Numbered from the stretch's first letter, positions 7,081 through 15,680 are shown. The stretch: 64,000 nucleotides of DNA from Flavobacterium sp. 123 (GCF_003634825.1 NZ_RBXD01000001.1:1014501-1078500); one strand, 5' to 3'. Notes: generated from the letters alone by a model not told the origin. Numbers and translations are program-made.

Positions 7081-8862
7081 TCAATATGCTGAAAAAATTA
7101 TTTCTAGACTTTTAACGTCAATTTTGCAATATTGTTGTAATTGCGCTACAGTTCCTTGTTCAATAAATTCATCTGGGATACCAAGAATGTGAATTTTAGC
7201 ATAGTAATTATTGTGCGATGCAAACTCTAAAATTGCACTACCAAAACCGCCTTTAACCACTCCGTCTTCAATAGTTATTATCGTAGTAAATTCTTTGAAA
7301 ATTGTATGCAGCGCTACTTCATCTAGAGGTTTTACAAAAGGAAAATCATAATGTGCAATTCCCTCTGGATTATTCATTTTCTCTAAAGCTGAAGTAACAT
7401 TATTCCCGATTGTTCCGTTTGACAAAACAGCAACTTTTGTTCCTTTTTTGAGGCATTCAGACTTTCCAATTTCTATTTTATTATAAGTCCCGAATCGTCT
7501 GGATTTCCAATCTACAATTTGTCCTCGCCCACGTGGATAACGAATAGCAATTGGATTATTAAGTACTAATTGAGCCGTATATAATATGTTTTGCAACTCT
7601 ATTTCATTTCGTGGCGAATACACAATCATATTAGGAATACAACGCAAATACGCTAAGTCAAAAACCCCATGATGAGTAGCTCCATCTTCACCTACTAATC
7701 CAGCTCTGTCCAAACAAAATATAACGGGTAAATTTTGCAAAGCCACATCATGAATCACCTGATCATAAGCCCTTTGTAAAAATGTAGAATAGATATTACA
7801 AAAAACAATCATTCCTTGCGTAACCATTCCTGCTGCTAATGTCACTGCGTGTTGTTCTGCAATTCCTACATCAATGGCACGATCCGGCAATTCATCCATC
7901 ATAAATTTCAATGAACTTCCAGATGGCATTGCAGGAGTTATACCAACAATATTCTTATTTTTTTTGGCTAAATCCAAAACGGTTAAACCAAAGACATCTT
8001 GATATTTAGGCGGTAAATTCTCTTCTGATTTCGGAAGCAATTCACCTGTCATAGCATCAAATTTTCCAGGCGCGTGGTATTGCACCTGATTTTGTTCGGC
8101 TTGTTGTAATCCTTTGCCTTTTGTAGTAATAACGTGAAGGAATTTTGGGCCTTTTATTTTTTGCAAACGCTTTAATTCTTTGACTACAGCAGTGATGTCA
8201 TGACCATCTATTGGCCCCGAATAATTAAAATTCAAGGACTTAATCATGTTATTTTGTCTCGGGTTTTTTCCTTCTTTTACGGCAGTGAGATATTTTTTCA
8301 AAGCGCCTACACTTGGATCAATTCCAATAGCGTTGTCATTAAGAATAACCAACAAATTAGCATCTGTAACTCCCGCATGATTCAACCCTTCAAACGCCAT
8401 TCCTGATGCAATAGAAGCATCACCTATTACAGCAATGTGTTGTTTACTATAATCGCCTTTGAGGTTTGAAGCAATTGCCATTCCTAAAGCCGCCGAAATA
8501 GATGTGGAGGAATGGCCTACGCCAAAAGCATCATAAACACTTTCGCTTCTTTTTGGGAAACCAGAAATACCGTCTAACTGCCTATTCGTATGAAAATTGG
8601 CTCTTCTTTCGGTCAAAATTTTATGACCATACGCTTGATGACCTACATCCCAAATCAACAAATCATTGGGGGTATCAAACACATAATGCAAGGCGATTGT
8701 CAATTCTACAACACCTAAACTGGCTCCTAAATGCCCTTCTTTTACAGAAACAACATCAATAATAAAATCACGCAATTCCTGCGCTACTTGAGGAAGTTGA
8801 CCTTCATCAAGCAAACGTAAATCGGTGGGATTGTTTATGTTTGAAAGTAAATTAATTGACAT
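7081..8862 (-). CDS. dxs: 1-deoxy-D-xylulose-5-phosphate synthase
   Basis: A 593-residue enzyme that joins pyruvate and glyceraldehyde 3-phosphate with thiamine diphosphate, the first step of the MEP isoprenoid pathway. Visible motifs are GHQAYGHKILTER near the N terminus, the cofactor motif GDASIASGMAFEGLNHAG ending in NDN (GDGA-like with Ala-Ser), HVITTKGKG, the transketolase segment VGIAEQHAVTLAAGM, and the C-terminal IEDGVVKGGFGSAI. It is slightly shorter than the E. coli enzyme but complete. A perfect -7 element lies just before the start codon, back to back with the tadA promoter. Thiamine dependence is of note because a TPP riboswitch lies elsewhere in the window. Confidence 0.95.
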   Translation of the reverse strand: MSINLLSNINNPTDLRLLDEGQLPQVAQELRDFIIDVVSVKEGHLGASLGVVELTIALHYVFDTPNDLLIWDVGHQAYGHKILTERRANFHTNRQLDGISGFPKRSESVYDAFGVGHSSTSISAALGMAIASNLKGDYSKQHIAVIGDASIASGMAFEGLNHAGVTDANLLVILNDNAIGIDPSVGALKKYLTAVKEGKNPRQNNMIKSLNFNYSGPIDGHDITAVVKELKRLQKIKGPKFLHVITTKGKGLQQAEQNQVQYHAPGKFDAMTGELLPKSEENLPPKYQDVFGLTVLDLAKKNKNIVGITPAMPSGSSLKFMMDELPDRAIDVGIAEQHAVTLAAGMVTQGMIVFCNIYSTFLQRAYDQVIHDVALQNLPVIFCLDRAGLVGEDGATHHGVFDLAYLRCIPNMIVYSPRNEIELQNILYTAQLVLNNPIAIRYPRGRGQIVDWKSRRFGTYNKIEIGKSECLKKGTKVAVLSNGTIGNNVTSALEKMNNPEGIAHYDFPFVKPLDEVALHTIFKEFTTIITIEDGVVKGGFGSAILEFASHNNYYAKIHILGIPDEFIEQGTVAQLQQYCKIDVKSLEIIFSAY

Positions 8863-8866
8863 GAAG

Positions 8867-8895
8867 CAAATGTACGAATTGAATTCTTATTTTTG
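8867..8895. promoter_or_regulatory. Back-to-back -7 promoter elements for dxs and tadA
   Basis: In the 38 bases between the divergent start codons, TACATTTG reads on the minus strand (8874-8867) for dxs and TATTTTTG on the plus strand (8888-8895) for tadA. Each lies only 4-5 bases from its start codon, so the transcripts are predicted to be leaderless or nearly so. Confidence 0.65.
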
Positions 8896-8900
8896 TACTT

Positions 8901-9344
8901 ATGGAAAACCCTTTCACCGACGAATACTTTATGAAAAAAGCTTTGCAAGAAGCTGAAATGGCTTTTGAAAAAGGCGAAATCCCTGTTGGAGCCATTATCG
9001 TTATTGCTAATAAAGTAATTGCAAGAGGCCATAATCTTACCGAAATGTTGGTTGATGTTACCGCTCATGCCGAAATGCAAACCATAACTGCTGCTGCTAA
9101 TTTCCTTGGCGGAAAATACCTAAAAGACTGTACCCTTTATGTTACTTTAGAACCTTGCCAGATGTGTGCTGGTGCTTTATACTGGAGTCAAATTTCAAAA
9201 ATTGTATATGGCGCAAGTGATGAAAATCGTGGTTTTGTAAAAATGGGAACGCAATTGCATCCTAAAACTACTGTGGTTTCAGGAGTTTTAGCAGAAGATG
9301 CAAGTGAATTGATGAAACGTTTTTTTGCCGAAAGAAGGAAGTGA
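8901..9344 (+). CDS. tadA: tRNA-specific adenosine deaminase / nucleoside deaminase
   Basis: A 147-residue zinc deaminase of the TadA family, which converts A34 of tRNA-Arg(ACG) to inosine. The zinc and proton-shuttle motif HAEMQT (His at about residue 57) and LEPCQMCAGAL (PCxxC, near 86-93) are intact. The N-terminal MKKALQEAEMAFEKGEIPVGAIIV and the central YLKDCTLYVT also match TadA. Length agrees with bacterial TadA. A broader nucleoside deaminase role cannot be excluded. It is divergent from dxs with a near-leaderless promoter. Confidence 0.88.
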   Translation: MENPFTDEYFMKKALQEAEMAFEKGEIPVGAIIVIANKVIARGHNLTEMLVDVTAHAEMQTITAAANFLGGKYLKDCTLYVTLEPCQMCAGALYWSQISKIVYGASDENRGFVKMGTQLHPKTTVVSGVLAEDASELMKRFFAERRK

Positions 9345-9380
9345 GTTATCAATATCTGACTAGACAGACATACATTATTC

Positions 9381-10913
9381 CTATCTCCCCTTATAACCTT
9401 CAAGCAAATAAACAAACATATTTCTTGCTGGTTTTTTATTTCGAAACTGTTTTATAAGTACAGGCGGATTAATTTTTTGAAAAATCTTTTTGTATTCCTC
9501 ATTCGGATCTTTAAAATTAGTAGAAACAGTAATAAAATAAGCATCATCTCCTTTCACCATTTTTTTTCTGAACTTATTTAGCCAATCGTAGGTATGAATG
9601 TCTTCAAGTTTACCAATTGCGATAAAATCCAACTGCAAGGGTTGTACAATATAATTATCAATGTGAGCCCCTGGAAACCATTTGTTATTAATAATAAAAC
9701 TAGTCTTGGTCCTTCCAGATTGCATGTCTTTATCATGTACTTTTTTAAACTCATTTTTAAAAAAATCCCAATCATACATATCTAATGTAACATCTCCTTT
9801 GCCTAATAATTCTTCTTTTTTATTTCCTATTGTTCCAGGATAATAATTGATTACAGCAATTCCCGAAAATGAAATTATAATTATAAAAACACAAGAAATA
9901 GCTACAGATTTAGGTAATCTAAAATTTGCATTTAAACCTTGTATAGACTCTGCTATATAGCAGGCCGTAAGCATAATTAATGCTGTAAATGCTGGTCCTG
10001 ACCAATGAGGTAAAGTGTCTCTAAATAACGAAATAAAAAGCAACAAAATAATTAGCGGAAGACTTAACAGAAGTAAAATCCTCTTTACAGGTACGGAAAT
10101 AGTAATTCTGTTTTTCCAAACAGCAAGCAAAGCCATAACTATCAAAAAATAATTGATTGGATTATTATAAAAAATCCCGCCTAAAAATTCTCTTAAAAAA
10201 CTATTAGGATTGACACCTCTGTTTATAGCAACTCTATTACTATGAAAAGTATATGTAATAAAATGATTCTCAATATTCCAAATCAATATAGGAGAAATAA
10301 TTACTAATGAAATCAATACAGATAAATAAAGATATCCATTTGAAAGCAAACTTCTTTTATAAAGCAAAATATACAAACCAAAACCAAACCATAAAAAAAC
10401 ACCGTGTACTTTACTCATAATACACAAACCCGCAACAACACCAAACAACAGAATGTTATAATTGAGATTTTTATCTGACTCGATCGCTGAGACAATTTCG
10501 ATTAACAAAGAAACACTAAGCATCCAAAAAAATAATTGTGGGGCATCTGGTAAGATAAACACACCTGCAATTATACTCGAATAAAACGAAGATGAAAACA
10601 ATAGAGCCGCTAGTAAGCCTGCACTTTCATTCTTTATTTTTTTACAGATATGATAAATTAAATACGTATTGATAGCCGCTAAAAGAATAGGTCCAAGCCG
10701 GATGAAAAATTCAGTAGTGAAAAGTAAATTAAATGTAGTTAAACGAATAAGCAAGGCAACCATCGGGGGATGATCAAAATAATTCCATTGCAAATGTTGC
10801 GCATAAGTAACATAATAAACCTCATCATTGCCTAACCCTATTGTTGCAGCAATTAAACATCGCACTAAAGTTGCAATACTTATTAAAACCAGTATTTTGT
10901 GTTTTCCTAACAT
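9381..10913 (-). CDS. GT39-family (ArnT-like) membrane glycosyltransferase
   Basis: A 510-residue polytopic protein of the GT-C fold with about ten hydrophobic helices in residues 1-370 and a soluble C-terminal part. The first extracytoplasmic loop carries the acidic pair GNDEVYY (D30-E31), then FDHPP (47-50), both typical of ArnT/PMT-type enzymes that use polyprenyl-phosphate sugars. It probably transfers a sugar to lipid A, a glycan or a protein on the outer face of the inner membrane. It is last in an operon with GtrA and PAP2 genes, overlapping gtrA by one base. The acceptor is unknown. Confidence 0.82.
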   Translation of the reverse strand: MLGKHKILVLISIATLVRCLIAATIGLGNDEVYYVTYAQHLQWNYFDHPPMVALLIRLTTFNLLFTTEFFIRLGPILLAAINTYLIYHICKKIKNESAGLLAALLFSSSFYSSIIAGVFILPDAPQLFFWMLSVSLLIEIVSAIESDKNLNYNILLFGVVAGLCIMSKVHGVFLWFGFGLYILLYKRSLLSNGYLYLSVLISLVIISPILIWNIENHFITYTFHSNRVAINRGVNPNSFLREFLGGIFYNNPINYFLIVMALLAVWKNRITISVPVKRILLLLSLPLIILLLFISLFRDTLPHWSGPAFTALIMLTACYIAESIQGLNANFRLPKSVAISCVFIIIISFSGIAVINYYPGTIGNKKEELLGKGDVTLDMYDWDFFKNEFKKVHDKDMQSGRTKTSFIINNKWFPGAHIDNYIVQPLQLDFIAIGKLEDIHTYDWLNKFRKKMVKGDDAYFITVSTNFKDPNEEYKKIFQKINPPVLIKQFRNKKPARNMFVYLLEGYKGR

Positions 10914-11290
10914 TATTTTTTAAAAGTGTACAAGGCATTAGCGCTAAAATTCCAAAAGAAAACCATAATGGTTACAATTGCTTTACAAACATAAAAATTA
11001 ATTTTAGTGTTTTTTTGAAGCAAGTACAGCAAAGTAGTATTCAAGGCAAAACCTATAACAGAAATAATTAAAAAATTGAAAAACTGTGAGGCAAGATGGG
11101 TATCATTATTATGAAAAGTAAAGTATTTATTGAGAAAATAATTATTTACAACACCAAATAAAAATCCCAATCCATTTGAAAAATATTTATTTAAGCCAAT
11201 TTTTTCTTTAAAAAGCCACGTAATAAAAAAATCAATTACAAGACCCGAAAAACCAACCATCCCAAATTTTATAAACCGAATTAAATCCAT
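10913..11290 (-). CDS. GtrA family membrane protein
   Basis: A 125-residue protein with four predicted membrane helices and the GtrA opening (RFIKFGMVGFSGLVIDF), NYFLNKYFTF in the middle and a final FFWNFSANALYTF. GtrA-family proteins are thought to help flip polyprenyl-phosphate-linked sugars across the inner membrane. The gene ends on the first base of the GT39 gene and starts one base after the PAP2 stop, so the three are almost certainly cotranscribed and probably act together. Confidence 0.85.
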   Translation of the reverse strand: MDLIRFIKFGMVGFSGLVIDFFITWLFKEKIGLNKYFSNGLGFLFGVVNNYFLNKYFTFHNNDTHLASQFFNFLIISVIGFALNTTLLYLLQKNTKINFYVCKAIVTIMVFFWNFSANALYTFKK

Positions 11291-12001
11291 CTATCTATTA
11301 CTTAAGGAAGAATTATTAAAAGCATTTGCCCAAGGGTTAGGCGCAAAAGAATTCTTTTTAACTATTTTAATAATTTTTAATCGAACAGCGTCATACCAAA
11401 TTACCGATAAAGATCCGGATAAAATGCCTATAAACACACCTCCTAAAACATCAATTAAAAAATGATGTGCTAAATAAATTCTAGAATATCCCACTAAGAT
11501 TCCAAAAACCAATGAAAAAATACAAACATATTTTCTGTTGGAATAAATTGAGAAAATAGTAGCCATTGCAAAAGCTGATGCAGAATGCCCTGATGGAAAA
11601 CTTCTAAAGCCAACTCTACTATTTGCAAAAGTATCTAAATAGTATTTATAATGATGCATTTCAAAATACACGCTTGGTCGAGGAGCACTTATAAATAATT
11701 TGAATATTTGTGCAAAAACTCCAGAAACTAAATATGCTAACAGCAAAAGAAAGGCTAGTTTTCTATGTTTTTTTAAAAAAATAAGAATCATTAAACTAAC
11801 GAAGATGATGAATATTCCGTCTCCAAAAAAAGTAATATTTTGAAAAAAAATATTTAAGGTTTTAGTATGAAAACGATTCAAAAAAATAAACCCTTCAGAT
11901 TTTGAAAAAAAACATAAAAAAAATAAAATAACACCTATCAGCAACAGGCTAGTTTTATAAAACAGGCTGTTTTTGTGTGCAATATTCAAAATTGAATTCA
12001 T
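11291..12001 (-). CDS. PAP2-family membrane phosphatase
   Basis: A 236-residue type 2 phosphatidic acid phosphatase-like protein with about six membrane helices. All three catalytic motifs are present: K101 with R108-P (KLFISAPRP), PSGH at 136-139, and SRIYLAHHFLID at 173-184 with its His and Asp. Members dephosphorylate undecaprenyl diphosphate, phosphatidic acid or lipid A. In this operon with GtrA and GT39 proteins it may recycle a polyprenyl carrier or modify lipid A. It is the first gene of the operon. Confidence 0.87.
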   Translation of the reverse strand: MNSILNIAHKNSLFYKTSLLLIGVILFFLCFFSKSEGFIFLNRFHTKTLNIFFQNITFFGDGIFIIFVSLMILIFLKKHRKLAFLLLLAYLVSGVFAQIFKLFISAPRPSVYFEMHHYKYYLDTFANSRVGFRSFPSGHSASAFAMATIFSIYSNRKYVCIFSLVFGILVGYSRIYLAHHFLIDVLGGVFIGILSGSLSVIWYDAVRLKIIKIVKKNSFAPNPWANAFNNSSLSNR

Positions 12002-12207
12002 TTTTGCAAAAATTAACTTTTCGCAAAAGTAACCGCTAATTGTATTTCTAATAATAATTAAAGATTAACAAACCAAAATCAAATCGTAAATCAAATATTA
12101 AGTCCTAAACAATACCTTAAAACAAATCAAATATTACAAAACATTTACTTGGAATAGATATATGGAAATAGCTCCTGATTGCTTCTAAAAATCTCGCAAT
12201 ACCGCAT

Positions 12208-12243
12208 AAAAAAACCGCCAATCTCACGAAAGGCGGTTTTTAA
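12208..12243 (-). terminator. Rho-independent terminator of the RNase G gene
   Basis: Stem AAAACCGCC (12211-12219) with GGCGGTTTT (12232-12240), 12-base loop, followed on the minus strand by a T run. The region 12002-12207 upstream of the PAP2 gene otherwise holds only AT-rich sequence. Confidence 0.9.
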
Positions 12244-12244
12244 T

Positions 12245-13789
12245 TTATTCTGTAATAACATTTCCTTTTTTGTCAAAGAAATGATATTCTAAATACGTGT
12301 AAGCGTCACGAGGTATGATTTTCACCCATTTTTTATGTTCAAAGAACCACTTTGAACGTATTGATGGAAAACCTTTGGTAAGGTATGCTGCCACAAATGG
12401 ATGTACATTTAGCACAACTTCTTTATGGGCTTTTAGAATTCTTTCTAGATCTGAAGCAATTTTATCAATGATTAAAATTGGCGCTTCAATTTCGCCATTT
12501 TCATTGTTTGGATCTTCTTCTCTAGTTTTGATATTCACTTCCGGTCTTACTCTTTGTCTTGTAATTTGAACTAATCCAAATTTACTCGGCGGTAAGATTT
12601 TGTGTTTCGCTTTGTCATCGCTCATTTCTTCTCGAAGGAAGTCGAACAAAACTTTACGATTTTCGGGATTAGACATATCAATAAAATCAACTACGATGAT
12701 TCCACCCATATCGCGAAGACGCAATTGTCTTGCTATTTCGGCAGCTGCAATCATATTAACTTCCATGGCGGTGTCTTCCTGATTAGTAGCCTTATTGGAA
12801 CGGTTTCCGCTGTTTACGTCAATGACGTGTAAAGCTTCAGTATGTTCTATAATAAGATAGGCTCCTTTACTCATGGAAACTGTTTTCCCAAATGAGGTCT
12901 TGATTTGTCTCTCAATGTTATATTTCTCAAAAATAGGCGTATCGTTTGATTGATAAAACTTAACAATAGATTGTTTTGAAGGTGCAATTTCTTGCAAATA
13001 ATCCTTAGTTTGGTTGTACAACTCTTCGTCATCAATTTGAATCCCACTAAAGGTATCATTAAATACATCTCTTAATATTGAAGAAGCTCTGTTGAGCTCT
13101 CCTAATACCTTGGATGGATGATGAGCAGTTGGTAATTTTTTACACATTGCAGTCCATCTGCTAAGCAGGTTCTGCAAATCTTTTTCTAATTCGGCTGTAT
13201 TTTTGCCTTCGGCTACTGTGCGAACAATAACACCAAATCCTTTTGGTTTGATGGATTGTACTAATCGTTTCAAGCGTTCTTTTTCTTTTTTGTCTTCTAT
13301 TTTTTGAGAAATAGAAACGCGGTCAGAAAACGGAACCAAAACTATAAATCTTCCGGCAAGTGATAGCTCAGCGCTAATTCTTGGTCCTTTTGTAGATATA
13401 GGTTCTTTAACGACTTGTACTAAAACAGATTGATTGGCACTTAATACATCAGTAATGGTACCATCTTTGTCTATTTCTTTTTCAAACTGAAAGGTTTTTA
13501 GGGAGAAATCTTTTAATTTACCTGCGCTTACAAGTTTTATGAATTTCAGTTGAGAAGATAAATTAGGTCCTAAATCGTGATAATGTAAAAAAGCATCTTT
13601 TTCGAAGCCCACATTTACAAAAGCAGCATTAAGTCCAGCAACGGGTTTTCTTATTTTGGCAATAAAAATATCACCTACTTGAAAGTTGCTTTTTTCTTCT
13701 TCTTTGTGTAATTCAATTAGTTTTCCATCTTTTAATAAGGCAAAATCTACGAAATCAGAACTAGATCTAATGATTAATTCTTTATTCAT
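12245..13789 (-). CDS. rng: Ribonuclease E/G family endoribonuclease
   Basis: A 514-residue RNase G-type enzyme (no long C-terminal scaffold as in E. coli RNase E). The S1-like domain is at about 36-125 (VGDIFIAKIRKPVAGLNAAFVNVG). The catalytic DNase I-like core carries the two magnesium aspartates, D324 in HVIDVNSGN and D368 in VVDFIDM. It also has the GPRISAELSLAG segment of the 5'-sensor region. It would process rRNA and turn over mRNA. The promoter (TATATTTG, 13852-13845) runs straight into a heptamer array that forms the mRNA leader. HU and a small ribosomal-type protein lie upstream on the same strand. Confidence 0.93.
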   Translation of the reverse strand: MNKELIIRSSSDFVDFALLKDGKLIELHKEEEKSNFQVGDIFIAKIRKPVAGLNAAFVNVGFEKDAFLHYHDLGPNLSSQLKFIKLVSAGKLKDFSLKTFQFEKEIDKDGTITDVLSANQSVLVQVVKEPISTKGPRISAELSLAGRFIVLVPFSDRVSISQKIEDKKEKERLKRLVQSIKPKGFGVIVRTVAEGKNTAELEKDLQNLLSRWTAMCKKLPTAHHPSKVLGELNRASSILRDVFNDTFSGIQIDDEELYNQTKDYLQEIAPSKQSIVKFYQSNDTPIFEKYNIERQIKTSFGKTVSMSKGAYLIIEHTEALHVIDVNSGNRSNKATNQEDTAMEVNMIAAAEIARQLRLRDMGGIIVVDFIDMSNPENRKVLFDFLREEMSDDKAKHKILPPSKFGLVQITRQRVRPEVNIKTREEDPNNENGEIEAPILIIDKIASDLERILKAHKEVVLNVHPFVAAYLTKGFPSIRSKWFFEHKKWVKIIPRDAYTYLEYHFFDKKGNVITE

Positions 13790-13810
13790 TTGTAAATTTT
13801 TATCCGAACT

Positions 13811-13891
13811 TTTTGGCTTTTGGCTTTTGGCTTTTGGCTTTTGGCAAATATAACATTGCTAATAGCTAACGGCTAAGGCTAACAGCTAATT
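13811..13891. repeat. Two heptamer arrays in the rng leader and upstream
   Basis: TTTTGGC is repeated five times without error (13811-13845), directly against the -7 element TATATTTG (minus strand, 13852-13845, sharing one base). Six bases beyond it, five degenerate GCTAAnn units (7,7,6,7,7 bases) run from 13858 to 13891. The array would be transcribed as the rng 5' leader. The remaining 13892-14046 shows no gene. Confidence 0.9.
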
Positions 13892-14046
13892 GTAAGGATG
13901 GATTAAACAATAATTATACAGGTATTGAACCCGGGGAAATTAATTGATTTTAGAATTAAGCGGCATTTTTCAGATACTCAAATCTTATATTGTGATTTTT
14001 AAATCCTGAATCAAAAAACTTCAATTTCAATGAACGTTTAAAAAGA

Positions 14047-14071
14047 AAAAAGTAGTTATAAACTACTTTTT
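14047..14071 (-). terminator. Hairpin overlapping the stop of the 30-residue protein gene
   Basis: A perfect 11-bp stem (AAAAAGTAGTT, 14047-14057; AACTACTTTTT, 14061-14071) with a three-base loop. On the minus strand it overlaps the last codons and TAG stop of the small basic protein and ends in a T run. Confidence 0.7.
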
Positions 14072-14155
14072 CTTTTTGTGACGGTTAGCTCTCGCTCTTT
14101 TCTTACGTTTGTGCGTCGCTACCTTATGTCTTTTTCTTTTTTTACCACTTGGCAT
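14063..14155 (-). CDS. 30-residue very basic protein, mS38/bS22 (COX24 C-terminal)-like
   Basis: An ATG at 14155 gives 30 codons and a TAG stop: begins MPSGKKRKRHKVATHKRKKR and ends RHKKKK, two thirds Lys, Arg or His. It is 31 bases downstream of the HU gene on the same strand and ends in a hairpin. The pattern K-K-R-K-R-x-x-[VM]-[AS]-x-x-K-x-[KR]-K-x-x-R-x-x-R aligns by eye with mycobacterial bS22 and the C terminus of mitochondrial mS38 (AURKAIP1/COX24 family), which bind the small ribosomal subunit near the decoding site. Ribosomal placement is an inference. Confidence 0.75.
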   Translation of the reverse strand: MPSGKKRKRHKVATHKRKKRARANRHKKKK

Positions 14156-14186
14156 ATCTTGTAGATTTTATGATTAATTAATATTT

Positions 14187-14477
14187 TTATTTTGCTTCGT
14201 TGTTAATTTTTACTCCTTCTACAAAAACTTTTGCAGGTTTGAAAGCAGGAATGTTGTGTGCAGGAATTTTGATAGTTGTATTTTTAGAAATATTTCTACC
14301 TGTTTTTTCAGCTCTAGTCTTAACGATAAAACTTCCAAAACCTCTTAAATATACATTGTCTCCAGTTTCTAATGAAGTTTTTACTTCATTCATAAAGGTC
14401 TCCACAGTTGCTTGAACATCTCCTTTTTCAAGACCTAATTTTTCTGAAATTTTCGCTACGATATCTGCTTTCGTCAT
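14187..14477 (-). CDS. HU/IHF-family DNA-binding protein
   Basis: A 96-residue nucleoid protein. The helical N-terminal half (MTKADIVAKISEKLGLEKGDVQATVETF) and the beta arm with VYLRGFGSFIVKTRAEKTGRNISKN and the tip IPAHNIPAFKPAKVF match the HU family, including the conserved Pro in the arm. It bends and compacts DNA. A -7 element (TATATTTG, 14527-14520) lies 43 bases before the start. It is divergent from mutY and followed by the 30-residue basic protein gene. Confidence 0.93.
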   Translation of the reverse strand: MTKADIVAKISEKLGLEKGDVQATVETFMNEVKTSLETGDNVYLRGFGSFIVKTRAEKTGRNISKNTTIKIPAHNIPAFKPAKVFVEGVKINNEAK

Positions 14478-14519
14478 TTTCTTTCCTATTTATAATGTTG
14501 TACTATTTTTTTGAGTTTG

Positions 14520-14592
14520 CAAATATATGAATTTAAAAAACAATAATTCAAGCTAATTCATTAAATTTTAATTACATAAACTTTTACTTTTG
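14520..14592. promoter_or_regulatory. Divergent promoters of HU and mutY
   Basis: TATATTTG on the minus strand (14527-14520), with TTG 21 bases upstream (14551-14549), serves HU. TACTTTTG on the plus strand (14585-14592) serves mutY, 17 bases before its ATG. Both match the Bacteroidetes -7 consensus exactly. Confidence 0.65.
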
Positions 14593-14609
14593 CAAGCAAA
14601 TATTTAATC

Positions 14610-15659
14610 ATGATTTTTTCTAAACTGTTGATAAATTGGTATTTACAAAATAAACGCGATTTACCTTGGCGAAATACCACTAATCCTTACCCAATTTGGC
14701 TCTCAGAAATCATGCTTCAACAAACGCGAGTTGCGCAAGGAATGCCTTATTTTCTATCTTTTACAACTGCTTTTCCAACGGTTTTTGATTTAGCTAATGC
14801 TAATGAAGAACAAGTATTGAAACTTTGGCAAGGCCTAGGCTATTATTCACGCGCCAGAAACCTGCATAAAACAGCACAATATGTAGCTCACGAATTATCA
14901 GGTGTTTTTCCTCGTACTTATAAGGACTTATTGAAATTAAAAGGTGTTGGCGAATATACCGCTGCCGCAATTGCATCTTTTTCTTATAATGAAGCCGTGC
15001 CAGTTGTTGACGGAAATGTATTTCGGGTTTTATCCCGTTACTTTGATATTGAAACTGATATTGCTCAGGCTTCCGCCAAAAAGGAATTCGCTGCTTTGGC
15101 TTTCGAATTGATGCCAAAAGAAAACCAAGACGAAGCTAATCCGGCTATTTTCAATCAAGCCATTATGGAATTTGGCGCTTTACAATGCGTTCCTAAAAGT
15201 CCGAATTGTAACATTTGTATTTTTAACGAAAGTTGTGCCGCTTTACAAAAAAAGAAAGTGGACCAATTGCCTGTAAAGTCCAAAAAGGTAAAAGTCAGAA
15301 ATCGGTTTTTTAATTACCTAGTTGTTGCTGATGAATTAGAAAATACTATAATCCAAAAAAGAAGCGCCAAAGGAATCTGGCATAATCTATATGAGTTTCC
15401 ATTAATTGAAACAGAGTCAGAAGAAGACTTTGATTCCATTTCAAAACGGATTCAAAATGATTTTTTTGCAGAAAATGCCATTCTAAATATAGGTGAACAC
15501 AATCAAAAAAGCATCATCCACAAACTATCGCACCAGCATTTACATATTAAATTTTGGAAAGTAAATCTAGAAGGAGTTGTTAAAAATGGAATAGATGCCA
15601 GCACTTTAAAAACCTTCCCTTTCCCGATTGTGATTCATAATTTTATTGAAATGAATTAA
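14610..15659 (+). CDS. mutY: A/G-specific adenine glycosylase
   Basis: A 349-residue MutY, which removes adenine mispaired with 8-oxoguanine or guanine. The helix-hairpin-helix (LKGVGEYTAAAIASF, near 111-125) is followed by the catalytic Asp in VVDGNVFRVLSR. The 4Fe-4S loop has four Cys spaced C-x6-C-x2-C-x5-C (CVPKSPNCNICIFNESC). The C-terminal NUDIX-like domain (about 230-349) that reads 8-oxoG is present. The start MIFSKLLINWYLQNKRDLPWR is typical. It is followed by ssb, an order common in flavobacteria. Confidence 0.95.
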   Translation: MIFSKLLINWYLQNKRDLPWRNTTNPYPIWLSEIMLQQTRVAQGMPYFLSFTTAFPTVFDLANANEEQVLKLWQGLGYYSRARNLHKTAQYVAHELSGVFPRTYKDLLKLKGVGEYTAAAIASFSYNEAVPVVDGNVFRVLSRYFDIETDIAQASAKKEFAALAFELMPKENQDEANPAIFNQAIMEFGALQCVPKSPNCNICIFNESCAALQKKKVDQLPVKSKKVKVRNRFFNYLVVADELENTIIQKRSAKGIWHNLYEFPLIETESEEDFDSISKRIQNDFFAENAILNIGEHNQKSIIHKLSHQHLHIKFWKVNLEGVVKNGIDASTLKTFPFPIVIHNFIEMN

Positions 15660-15680
15660 ATTAGTGTTTCTAAAAAAATG

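Noticed and set aside
12053..12140. Repeat-like AAATCAAAT text before the PAP2 operon
   Set aside because: No stable period was found; it seems to be plain AT-rich spacer.
13811..13891. CRISPR-like array
   Set aside because: The repeats are 6-7 bases with no spacers of constant length and no cas genes nearby; this is a simple tandem repeat.
13915..13945. tRNA-like T-loop text (GGTATTGAACCCGGGG)
   Set aside because: No acceptor, D or anticodon stems can be built around it.
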